Assembly (NCBI RefSeq): GCF_000276665.1
Contig: NW_004955488.1
Location: forward strand, 3,684,305 to 3,748,304
Direction: 5' to 3'
Source: Chinchilla lanigera
Taxonomy: Eukaryota > Chordata > Mammalia > Rodentia > Chinchillidae
DNA: 64,000 nucleotides
Within the stretch, counting starts at the first letter, position 1, and each line of letters starts with the position of its first letter. Below the pieces are notes generated by a model, which was not told where the DNA came from, did no database searches, and saw only the letters and a list, made by a program, of their open reading frames with translations. Positions 33,104-43,665 of the stretch are shown here, one piece after another. Position numbers and translations under genes: made by a program.

Positions 33104-34950
33104 GAACTACTGTTTCTTGTGCACTAGAACTTAATTCTGCAGGTATTAAAAAAATACTATGAAAACATGCAACATATTAAATATAGTATTTGTGTTTTCA
33201 GATTATTTTATTGTTTCTCACTTGTGTTTACTGTAAGTATGCTTTCCTTTCTGCTGGCAACTAAAAATAAATACCATAGATTGAAGTTGTACCTAGTAAC
33301 AAGTCACATTGCTAACAGAACTGTTATTTTACATTGTGTATGTGCACGGTAGTCTAAAAGTTTTTTTTAAAAACCATTTACTTAATGGCGATAAATATAT
33401 ACAAGGAATGAATATACCTATTTTCAACAGCCTATAACTTTAAGATACAAAAGTATGCAAAATTGTTGAAGAACTAGCCAACCATTTTATATTTAGGGTC
33501 TCCAAACACATTCTGTGCTGTGTTTTTATACATGTAGTACATAGGCTTTAACCAGATGTGGCCAGTATTTGAGCGCCATAAAGAGTTTGAACATGCCATT
33601 TTAAGCAAGGGATAATTAGGACGGTGGTGACAAACCTATGACACACGTGTCACAGTGCACTGTTTGTATCGTTGAAAGCTTTAAAAGGTTCATCATCATG
33701 GATTAAGGAGATTAAATCCATCTGTTAAAATTTTAGCCGTTAAAGGAGATTTGCTTGCTGTCCATAAAGGGTAACACTTATAGTGCCCTGTGAATAGAAT
33801 AAAATAAAATGATTTGTTTCAGTGAAATAGCTCCCGTTTTGCCTCAAACAGCCTCTAGATTAATTTTTCCGGAAGAGTTCTCATCTTTATTGAGCTAGGA
33901 TCAAACTCGAGGTTCATTTTTGGCAATAATAAAACTATACTAAGAACTTATTATAAAGTGAAAATTTTAGATAACAGTTTATAATCTTGAGAGCAATATA
34001 GTCATGTAACTTTGCTTTCTAAAAGTATCTTCTAATGGCATATATATGTTTATTTCAATTCCATAGAAATGAAGACTTAATTAGCACATCGTTAGATTGC
34101 CCTTGCACTATAAACTGACATGATGGGATATCAGTGTTATAAACTTTTTATGTTTCCCAAACTAAAAAAGAATTGACTGTTTTTTAAGAAACTAGGATTC
34201 CTCCAAGGGAAAAGTAATGTCTAGAATACGCCCATTTTATACATGAGACTGTAGCCATTAATCTCCTCCAAAGCCGACTTTAGCAGTTCTCATTAGATTT
34301 CTTCCCTACCCCACGGACACGATGAGTTGCAAAGGTTAAATTGAATCACAAGCTCTAGCCCACAGAGTTTCATCAGATTCTGCTTCTTCACTGTCATAAC
34401 TGTGTCTTTCCCAACTAATTAGGTCTCTGCTGTGCATCTTATTTTTAATTCATGGATAATATCCAGCCTTGCCTTGGCAAGTTATAGCTCTTTTCCATGA
34501 TCAATGCCTCCCTTCTTCCTATAGCAGAAGAATCATCTCTACTCACTCACTCAGCCTCCTTGGTTCTCTGACCTCCACCTGTCAACTCTGCATCTAAAAT
34601 AGAACCTGACTTCACTGTATAGTTTCAGTATGTGCCTATCAATCTGAATTCATCTATGGCATTCTTCCCTAATACCTATTTACCATGTCATGTCCCATGC
34701 AGATCTTTGATGAGAAGCTTTTCCTAGGGCTCACTACAAAGTGCTATATGTTTACATTTAGTTGTTAAAGTGTTGCTAACATGCAAACTATACCTATTAA
34801 AAAACTTTGATAATAAGAAATTTCCAGAAATGCCTGCTATAGGGATTACAAACACCCACATCAACAATGCATGGAAAAAACTCCTATGTGTTAGCTGTCC
34901 ATAGCAGGTGTCCTGGAGAGGGAGATCTTTGGGTGGGTAAATGACTCAAT
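33104..34950. other. Repeat-poor stretch, no gene seen
   Basis: A 61-codon open frame at 33167-33352 has no domain. A short palindromic word, GACACACGTGTC, lies at about 33639-33650 in sequence that faintly resembles a DNA-transposon end. A weak minus-strand ID-like remnant at 33890-33920 is not callable. Low-GC, with pyrimidine-rich patches at 34240-34700. Confidence 0.4.
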
Positions 34951-34968
34951 CAGAATTTTAATATTCTT

Positions 34969-35059
34969 TTTTAAATTTTTTTTCCGGTACCGGGAATCGA
35001 ACTCACGACCTTGTGCTTGCCAGGCAGGCGCTGTGCCGCTGAGCTAAATCCCCAGCCCC
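34969..35059 (-). mobile_element. ID-like SINE, young-looking
   Basis: Clean minus-strand core (GGGGGCTGGGGATTTAGCTC, CACAAGGTCGTGAGTTCGAT) with very short tail remains. It is flanked by a perfect 18-bp target duplication, CAGAATTTTAATATTCTT at 34951-34968 and 35060-35077. The long exact duplication and intact B box suggest recent insertion. Confidence 0.97.
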
Positions 35060-35077
35060 CAGAATTTTAATATTCTT

Positions 35078-36529
35078 AATTAAATCATGGTAATAAGTAA
35101 TAGAGAACTAAGTAGTACTTAAGCAGGTGAATAACGTAGCAGAACTTACAGTTAGAGCTTTTTCACAGATGCAGTGAAAATGTGGGTAGAGTAGAAAGTT
35201 TTGGGAGGGATCCTTGAAAAATCTACTTTACAGGCAAAACTGGATGTCCGCTTCTATGTATATGGCAGCAAAACTGGTTGAAGAGGACCATAGTGAAATG
35301 ACTTGAAATGATTAGAATTCTGGATCACTACACTGAAGGAATGGCTTAATTGTGAACTTCCTAAATGCATTTCGGAGGCTATCTATTATTTTCTTGCCTC
35401 TATTAAAATTTCTTTATCAGGAAGTGTATGGCAGAACTTGCAAGTGTAATGAATCAGAGGACTCAGTTCTAAGATGAGGGGTCTGGTAGTTGTGAAGCAA
35501 ATCAAGCAGAGGTTGACAAATTTTTATAATTAATTATAGGTGGATATAAAAAGACAGGTTTAAGGATAAGGTGTAAACATCAAGCAGGTTATAGAACAGT
35601 TATTTTCGGTTATGGAGCGCTTCAGATATTGTGGGTTTGTCAAGCACTAAAGGAAAATTTATACATTAAGCATAGAACCTTGGAGAAAGGAGTTCAGTAG
35701 GAGCAATGGTGTCACTAAATACAATGGAGAGGAAATTTTCACAAAGAAGAGAAAGGCGGTGCTATCCATCTCATGAGCTAGAAATGCTAAGTAGAAGAAA
35801 GTCTGAAAACAGGCGATAGATCTGGCAATTGAGAAGTCACTGGTGATCTTTTTCCGTGCTGCTTCAGTACTGTAATGAGTAAAGATGACCTCATTGAACC
35901 ATGCGAAACTAAGTCAATGTAGCTGAGTTAGTCAAGTGGTTCGGCCATAAATGGAAAGAAAATAATTTTATATCTTGTTGAAAAATAGGCTGTAGATTTT
36001 TGAAAATGTATTTTTAAATGGAAAACACAAGAAAGATACTATGCTAATTTTGACAAGTGAAAAAGAACAGCTGTAGAAAACAACTGTGATGGGTAGCATG
36101 TTCAAATGTAGAAGAGGAAATCAAGTATAGAGAACATATCTGCACATCGTTGTTGAGAACATAAATTGATACAAATTTGGGAGGAACACTTCGTGAATAT
36201 TTTTCTGGGATCAGAAATATATTTGTATCTTACATAAAAATAATTTACATGACTCCATACTAAAGTGTTCATTATATTATGTGACTTCCATGATTCTCTC
36301 TTAAATATATAACAGATATAGTAATAGAAAATATAAGCACATAGAGCAAATTATATTGTAAATGATGTGAAACTAAAACAACTAAAGGATCTCAGTGTGA
36401 AAACTAAATAAGTGTGTGTGACTATGCTGCCATGTTACAGGGTTAGTAAAACTCTTGCTCTTGGAAAAATATGTAGTAACAGATAAGAAGTTTTCAGTAC
36501 ATAGTGATTATATTGTAAAGTAATATGTT
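35078..36529. other. Unclassified stretch
   Basis: No gene or certain repeat. The sequence around 35700-35900 vaguely resembles ancient mammalian repeats but is too weak to call. Confidence 0.4.
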
Positions 36530-36980
36530 TCATTAAGGAAATAAGTACAGAAAGATAAACACCGAACAATCTTTTTATGTATGTACTCTGAGAACATCGA
36601 ATTAATAAACAGAAGAATGGTAGTTACCTAGGACAGGAGTGAGGATAGTAAGTTCTGTGGGATGTTGGTGAAAGGGTCCAAGGATTCTCAAAGACACAGG
36701 AAATCTCTTCTGGTGATCTATTGCCCAGAATGTTGAATAGACTCAATAATAACAAAGATTTCAAAATTACTAAGAGAATAAATTTCATACATATACCTCT
36801 ATCATAAGAATAGGCATCTGTGGTAAAAGATATGTTAATTAACTTGATTTAATCATTCCACAATTTTGTGTGTATAGATGTGCATACATATGCATATCAT
36901 ACATACATATGTATATCAAAACATCGCATTCTACCAAACAAATACATGCAGTAATAATTTGTCAAGTAAAAATAAACATG
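36530..36980 (+). mobile_element. L1M 3' UTR, sense
   Basis: AGAAGAATGGTAGTTACCTA, GGATGTTGGTGAAAGGGTCC, ATATGTTAATTAACTTGATT and a CACAATTTTGTGTGTATAG to TATATCAAAACATCGCATTC block follow the order of L1MA/MB-type 3' UTRs. A TG/TA-rich microsatellite-like expansion sits near 36865-36915. Open frames here are incidental. Confidence 0.65.
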
Positions 36981-38271
36981 TCTTTCAAAAAGCAGGATGC
37001 AAGTTCTACCAGTTCTAGCCACTATTTTTATAATATTAAAATTCTTAGGGCAATAATAACAATGGATATAATTTAAAAACATACACAATTATTGAAAAGT
37101 AATGTATTCAAATTGTTACACTGGATCAACCTATGAGAGGTGGCTGATTTTGATGTATATTTTGATTTGAAAAGACCATTTTGGATAGAACACACTTAAA
37201 GCTTACAAGGATGTAAAAGCACACATGAAGACCACAGAAAACGAGCTGTTAAACAAATATCAGAGGTTGCTGGAACTAGGGTGACAGTGGAAAAAGGTAC
37301 AACCTCTCCAAATATTTGGAATTTAAAAGGACTTGATGGAGTAGGGGGTGTGAGATGGAATTGTTAACTATAACTCAGAGTTGTCTCTTTTGAATAACAG
37401 AACGTCATTCAGCTAATAATGATTGCTTATTGATCTACCCCTAAAATGTTTTTATACTTCTGTCTTAAGTACTCCTCATTGGATTGAACTGCTTGCAACA
37501 TTTCTCTGTGATTGTATGATTTCAGGATGTCTTTTCTGCTTTCTATTTCTTTCTGACCTCGCATTGACTCCTATTTTACAGTAGATATTGCAGTTAGTAC
37601 AGACATAGATTTAAGCCTCTCTCTTTTTATTATGTGCACCCTCCTTGTCAATGACTTAAAAAGACATTTTTTAATGGCCTAAAGTAAAAAATGTATTCTA
37701 TATTGCAGTCTAAATTCACACATATATTTATGAATAATTGAAAATAGATTTGTGAGATACCTTAACTATACACTTAGGTTGTTGTTTGATTTCACATTCT
37801 TAAAAGGAATTTTTAGTCCTCTAAATTTATTTATGACCTAGAAAGAGGTCTTTTCCAGGGATGTGAAATCATAATTGAAGGTTTTTTTTGGCCCACTGCA
37901 ATAACTTCAGTTTTATAAAAAAAAAAAAAAAAAAAAATTGCATTAAACAGAAATTTGAATCTCCCCTCAAATCTGAACTCATAAATTTTACTATTTAATA
38001 ACTCTTGTAGAAAGAATTACATATACTTCAAATTTGTACTAATTGAAATTGAGCCTATATTTCCTTCCAAGTCTGCTTCAATTCCAGGGACTGAAGCAAA
38101 TCAATGGCTCTGCACATTCCACAACTTGAAGAATGGGAAACTAGGACTTCAATCTTGTGACATCTTTCTTTTTCTTCCCCAAAGCCAGCCAATTACCAGG
38201 GTTTGTCCATTATATCTGGCCACTGTTTCTTAAAGGCATGTTTAGTTCTTAATCCTAGTGACATGTTTGAG
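36981..38271. other. Intergenic stretch with an isolated A21 run
   Basis: An uninterrupted poly-A of 21 bases lies at 37917-37937 with no recognisable SINE or LINE upstream. It could be the tail of an unrecognised retrocopy. Otherwise nothing identifiable. Confidence 0.4.
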
Positions 38272-38286
38272 CCCCATAACAATTTC

Positions 38287-38381
38287 TTTTTGTTTGTCTG
38301 ATTGGTTTTGGTACCCAGAATCGAACTCATGATCTTATGCTTGCCGAGCAGGCACAGTGCCACTGAGCTATATCCCCGATC
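38287..38381 (-). mobile_element. ID-like SINE, diverged
   Basis: Minus-strand ID core with several changes (reads GATCGGGGATATAGCTCAGT). The 15-bp target duplication CCCC(A/G)TAACAATTTC at 38272-38286 and 38382-38396 has one mismatch. Confidence 0.92.
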
Positions 38382-38396
38382 CCCCGTAACAATTTC

Positions 38397-39399
38397 CGCT
38401 ACTACAAATGCTCCGTTGACATCTAGATCAGCCTGACCTTAACACACTGAATCTAGGTGTATTTTGGGGTAAGAAATTTATAGTATCTTCAAAATCTTGG
38501 CTATGTCTGTGATGTTGATGGTATAAAATATCTAAAATTGGGGTGTACCCTTCATGCTCACATTCAGATTTACCTCTCAGCCAAAATAACGACACTTGTC
38601 CCTTTGTCCTTGCATTCTTCTTCTACATATGGAGAATTTTATAGGTCTCAAGAACTCTTGTTTGACCTGCTGTTCTTCCAAATCCTCCAGAGCTCATTGT
38701 TCAAATTAAGGGAAAGTTAACTCCTTCAAAAAGACTTAATCATTCCCTGTAGACTGGGTGAGAGAGCATTCCATAAGTTTCACTCTTGAACTTATTTTTA
38801 ACATAGAACTAATTGCACTGTTTTCATTGCCCATGTACTTAATATGTCCTCATCAGAACTTTTACTTTATACACAAAAGGGCACTTTCTTGCTCAGCACT
38901 GAAACTCCATTATACGGCAGAAAATGACTGTTACAAAGAAGTAGAGTAAGCAGCATGTAAAATGAGTTATCAAAAATACTTAAAATGGTGATATTAAAAT
39001 TTAAGGATCAGAGGACATGGATAACCCACATTTTACCACCTTTTTATTAAAATACCTATGAAAAAATAGATCATAACTGGAATCTAACTGTGAGCAATTT
39101 AAGATGCTTCCTGACAAACTCAAAGGATGGGAAAACACAGAAATGTATGTGTGATAAGTATGGAGCTACATCAACACTGTTAAAAGTGAAAAACCTGCAA
39201 GATACAAATTAAATCATTACAATTTTTAAATTCTGATAATAAACCTGATGTTGATGCATAAAATATCACACACATGAAAATAAAAACAGAACTCACCATC
39301 ACCCTAGAATATTTTCCAGTCAAAAAGGGAATCTGTAAAAGATAGGGTAAAGGGTCTGCATGAAAAACATCCTGTCTTCCCTATCATTAAATTAGGTCA
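38397..39399. other. Mostly unclassified, possible L2 piece at 38560-38900
   Basis: TCCTTCAAAAAGACTTAATC, then TTAACATAGAACTAATTGCA, slightly resemble an L2 3' end in sense. The match is too weak for a firm call. Two overlapping-strand short open frames (38538-38949) lack domains. Confidence 0.3.
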
Positions 39400-39720
39400 T
39401 TCTATTTCTTCATGTTATAGTTTCCAGTTATCTGCTAAACTGTCAATTTTGCTCATACTTCACTGTTCATACTAAGCCTGGTTATTTTAATGTCTTTCTC
39501 TGACAACTCTATTATCTGGATAATGGTTTTGTTTCAATTTTCTATTGTTTGTTATGTTTTCGAATCACATTTCATGTGTCTGGTTAGTTTTGATTGAGTG
39601 GTGGACATTGTACATAAATATTGTAGAAACGATGTTAAGCCCAGGAAAATGTGATTTGATTCCCATAAAAAGTATGCTTTGTTTCTGCCAGTTTCCTAGG
39701 TGAGAAAAGGACTCATTGTG
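39400..39720 (-). mobile_element. L1M-type 5'-region fragment, antisense
   Basis: GAGTGGTGGACATTGTACAT, GATGTTAAGCCCAGG and upstream AATCACATTTCATGTGTCTG parallel the L1M 5' region read backwards, as at 23455-23840. Heavily diverged. Confidence 0.42.
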
Positions 39721-41690
39721 GAAGAGGAACAGCCCAACTGAGATCACTGAGATGATCAAAAGCTGACTTGCAGTCTGTATGAAATCATCCCTACACTGGC
39801 CACCTTCATCCACATTGTGTACCACTCTACCTCACTACAGAGAAAGCACATTCACAAGCATATCCCACCTGGTAACACTTGACTTCAATATCTTATCCTA
39901 AACAATGTAGGATTGTCACAGTTGTTCAGTTTCTTAGATTATTAGCCTCCTTCCAATGGACAAGCACCTCAGGATAAACACAGCCAGTGACGCTCCGTTC
40001 TCACACTGTTCTCCTGTCCCTTGGTCTCTATCCTGCCTTGTGTCTTGATTCAGTATTTTGGCACTATCTTAGTGTCTTTCTCTGCCTCCATGCAGATATA
40101 CATATGTCAGTACAAGTCTAGGTTCAAGCCTAGATCTATGTTTAGGTCACTTTCTTGTTTGTTCCAAGTCAGTGGTTAACAGGGTTGATACAATTCACCA
40201 CCACTGGAAGGAGAAGCTAATGTTAAATAAAATGATCTCTGAAAATTGTACAAAATATTAATTGATTTTGCTTCTCTTTAAACTATTTTTGCATTTATGT
40301 TTTTCAGGTGCTTCCTGAATTGGGCAATAATTTCATTTTATCTTCTCAGCTTGTTGCTTTCTGACCCACATAGGAGGTAAAAATTTGAAAAAATGCATTT
40401 AAGGCTAGGGACCTTTGTTAGAAGTTAACAGGTAAGGTCTTTTTTTTCCTGACTTAGAACTTAAATAGTCATATACTAAAGTCTTGCCCGGCAGCCTTTA
40501 CTTTCTATGGACTCAATGAAGGTCTTATCTGTTCTTCCCAGAAGATGTTAGAAACCAAGCCTGCTATTTATCAAACTGGAAACCATACAGAATGGGCTTC
40601 ACACGAGGACAGGCATTCTGCCGCTCAGATCTCAATTGCTCTTATACTTTAGACTTACAATTTCCTTTAGCTCCTTGAATGCTCAGATAGTCAGTTTTTA
40701 AAAACCATTTAATAGGTTTCATCAAGAATGTGTTCATATTTTGTGACAGTAGCATTTTCAAATTAATTTGTATAATACATTGCTGAGATTAGATGGCTTT
40801 GTGAAAATTTTATGTACACCATTGCTTCCAGAATAAAACAGCAGTTAATTATTCATATAAACACCTACAGAGACACAAAATCACATGAATCATAACAGAA
40901 ATGACAAGGGGGACTATGAATTAATATACTTTCAGAAAGGAATAATAGAACTTGTCTGTAATCAGTGGATGCTTTGATCTAAACTACATTAACAGAGTAA
41001 GTGATGAAGCATGTTAGAACTACATGGAACTCAACACTTAAGATTCACAACTGCAGAATCAGAGTTTTAGGTATTCAGAAACAGCACTGCCACATCCTCT
41101 CCTGTGGGAGCATTTGTCTGAGAGTTGTCTACTCTACTACCCCAACCTCTGACCAACACTGCCATTTCTCACAGGCATTCAAGCATCATAGCCACTTTTA
41201 TTCTCCATCTGCTTAGAGACACAGTATTCAGGACTGTGCTACATCTTCAATGATCTGAGCCTGGGTAGCAAGCAAAGTAATCCTTTCCTTCAGTATCTCA
41301 GAATACAAAGTTTCTCCTGGAGATAAAGTCGGAGCTTGTCCTAGACAGTTTTTTTGTCAATTTTATTGTTTTTATGAGTTCCTTTTAGTCAAAGAATAAC
41401 TGTAAATTGCATCTTATTGTATAGTAGTAGATGTTTTTCCACAGAGATAACTGGTCAATAAGGGCAGGAAAATGTCCCTGCCTACCCAGTAAAGCCATTT
41501 TATACAAATGCTGCAGGGTCATAAGAATGTGTTGAGGGTGTGTACACACCTAAACTGTATCATCTAAATCTGAAAATATTCCTGTCCATTCTTAATTTAA
41601 CATTAGTGTTCATGAAAGAGAATTTCCACTTGATCTCTTAACAAACATCAGCCCTATGCAGAATTATCTTGCTTTAAAAAGAATAAACCA
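39721..41690. other. Repeat-poor stretch, no gene seen
   Basis: No recognisable repeat, exon or RNA. The 71-codon open frame at 41001-41216 shows no domain. Confidence 0.4.
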
Positions 41691-41789
41691 GGCCAGGGAT
41701 ATAGCTCAGTTGCACAAGTGCCTGCCTGGAAAGTGCAAGGTCCTGAGTTAGATTCCTGGTGAAAAAAAAAAAAAAGAAGAAGAAGAAGA
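41691..41789 (+). mobile_element. ID-like SINE (older subtype)
   Basis: GGCCAGGGATATAGCTCAGT with GCAAGGTCCTGAGTTAGATT and a poly-A ending in (GAA)n. A short imperfect target duplication is possible (AGAATAAACCA / AGAAGAAACCA). Confidence 0.85.
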
Positions 41790-41974
41790 AACCATTAGCA
41801 GCAGCAGAGAAAAAAGAAAATTCTGCATGTAAGAGAAACAGAGAATTTCCTGAAAGATTGGCTGAGAAATTATGCCAAGAGTCTCTTTTTTCTAGGAAAC
41901 AATAAATATTTATAAAACATCTGATTTATACAGGTATAAGATAAATTCAAGATATTGTGGTGACTATCAAACAT

Positions 41975-42048
41975 GAAGTTTAGTGGATAACTGTGATCCC
42001 AGTGCTGGGATGCTAATGTCTTAGCATTGCAATTTGAAGCCCTCTAGC
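41975..42048 (+). mobile_element. Possible degraded B1-like SINE
   Basis: AACTGTGATCCCAGTGCTGG lies upstream of an A-rich tail, the position expected for a B1. Only this short part is recognisable. Confidence 0.3.
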
Positions 42049-42069
42049 AAAAAAAAAAAAAAAAGAAAA

Positions 42070-42117
<48 letters not shown>

Positions 42118-42120
42118 AAA
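42049..42120. repeat. Poly-A and (AAAG)n microsatellite
   Basis: An A-run followed by about a dozen AAAG units. It probably grew from the tail of the degraded SINE to its left. Confidence 0.95.
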
Positions 42121-42126
42121 AGTTAA

Positions 42127-42184
42127 AGGGCTGGGGATGTAGCTCAGTGCAAAAAACCTGCTACCAATACCCAGTTCCACCAAA
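42127..42184 (+). mobile_element. Internally deleted ID-like SINE
   Basis: GGGCTGGGGATGTAGCTCAG is intact. Then most of the middle (the GCGCCTGCC to GTGAGTTC part) is missing and the sequence resumes with CCAATACCCAGTTCCACCAA. The A-rich (AAAT)n tail follows. Confidence 0.75.
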
Positions 42185-43400
42185 AATAAATAAATAGAAA
42201 ATTAAAGAAACTGAACACGTATATCAAGATTCAAAAATAAAAAGATTCAATAAATATAGAAGAAAGAATGATGTAGCTCAAGTTAATATCAGAATGAAGT
42301 TCCCCAGTAAAATTAGTCTGTCAAAGCAAAATTAAGCATGTGAACAAGAAATGAAAATGTTTGCTAAGGATCCAGTGAAAGTGAAATACAAATACAAGAG
42401 CAAACCATAATAAATAAAGGGACAGAGAATGGGCATGAAACCCATGCGGTATGGTATAGATGCTGCTGCAGAAGAAATGACACAAAAATTAAACAGAATT
42501 TGATCATTAGTATACTAAAAATTATAATTATTCATGTTATGATCAATTGTTGCTTTTGAAGAAAATCTGTTCCCAGATTCTTCTGATCATGGTGCTGTGG
42601 GGAAACAGAATTAACCCATGCTGGGCTTCCATGGTAATAAGTTTGCATTTCTAAGAGTGTAAATCCAAATGACCAAGTACATTGTTTAAAATAGGTAGAG
42701 AAATGGAAGCGTGTCCACTTACAGAAGAGATGAAAAATTAAATAGTAGAAATCAAAAGGAAACAAAACCATCCTTAACCACTGTCATAGTACCTATGATG
42801 TAATTCACTGTTTTCTAACCACTTTACAGACCTTGTCATTTAGTTATCGTGAGAATTCTATGAAGCTGGTATCATCACTCCCTTTGTACTGACTGCCTAC
42901 CTTCACACCACCAAGAAAGGATGAAGCTAGAATTTTACATTGAACATGATGTTTTCTGAAACCTTGCATTTAATCACTGTGGTACATTACTTGAATTCAT
43001 TTCAAAATAGCAGAAAAAATTTAAAGATGTGATTAAGAGACATAAAAAATGACAAAATTTGACTAAAATGAAAATTAAAGCTAATTTTAATTTTCTAGTA
43101 ATAAATACAATGAATTCTAGGGTTGAGGTCAAAATTAATAACTGCATGTTGCAAGTTTTGTCATGAATCATTTGTCCTTTAGTAACAGAAGCCTAACTCA
43201 ACATATAAAATCTCTTAGCACATATAATGGCAAAGTAAAAGTGATATGATGAATGTCAGATGTGCTAAGATTCAGTGATTCAAAAGATGCTCTGGGAATG
43301 AGATTCTCTACCTCTTACCTTTGTTGTTTACTGTCTACTTCATTAATTTGGAAGCTGTTTCCATATGTGACCATATCATACAAATGATATCTATAGGTTT
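42185..43400. other. Intergenic stretch with a MIR-like piece
   Basis: On the minus strand about 42810-42945 resembles MIR (GAGAATTCTATGAAGCTGGT and ACCAAGAAAGGATGAAGCTA parallel the CATAGGGTTGTTGTGAGG and ACAGCTAG blocks in reverse). The rest is AT-rich without identifiable genes. Confidence 0.4.
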
Positions 43401-43665
43401 AAAACTTCTTATTCTTTTACTTCATAATTTTTTATTTTACAGAGAAAAGAAAAAAATAACACGAACCACAACAAACTGCTCAGATGAAGAAATATAAATG
43501 GAAATAAGTATAGGAAAAAGTATTTAACATCACTGGTCATTTGAGAGATGCAAATTAAAACAACTCTGAGATTCCATATCACCCCAGAAAGAATGGCCAT
43601 CATCAAGAAGTCAACCAATAACAAATGCTGGAGGGGCTGCGGAGAAGGAGTCAAAACTTCTTATT
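43401..43665 (+). mobile_element. Very short LINE-1 ORF2 insertion with target duplication
   Basis: About 43480-43650 is a sense ORF2 3' fragment (CATCACTGGTCATTTGAGAG, CAAATTAAAACAACTCTGAG, AACAAATGCTGGAGGGGCTG), closely similar to 4470-4590. The unit is bracketed by the perfect 13-bp repeat AAAACTTCTTATT at 43401-43413 and 43653-43665. A T/A-rich segment follows the left repeat and there is no sense poly-A at the right. The insertion may therefore be minus-strand, with an inverted body. Confidence 0.75.

Noticed and set aside
33885..33925. ID-like antisense motif (GATCAAACTCGAGGTTC)
   Set aside because: It is too short, lacks both the A box and flanking duplications, and could be chance.
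42049..42120. Regular AAAG array considered as a CRISPR-like or structured repeat
   Set aside because: It has no spacers. It is a simple microsatellite grown from a SINE tail.
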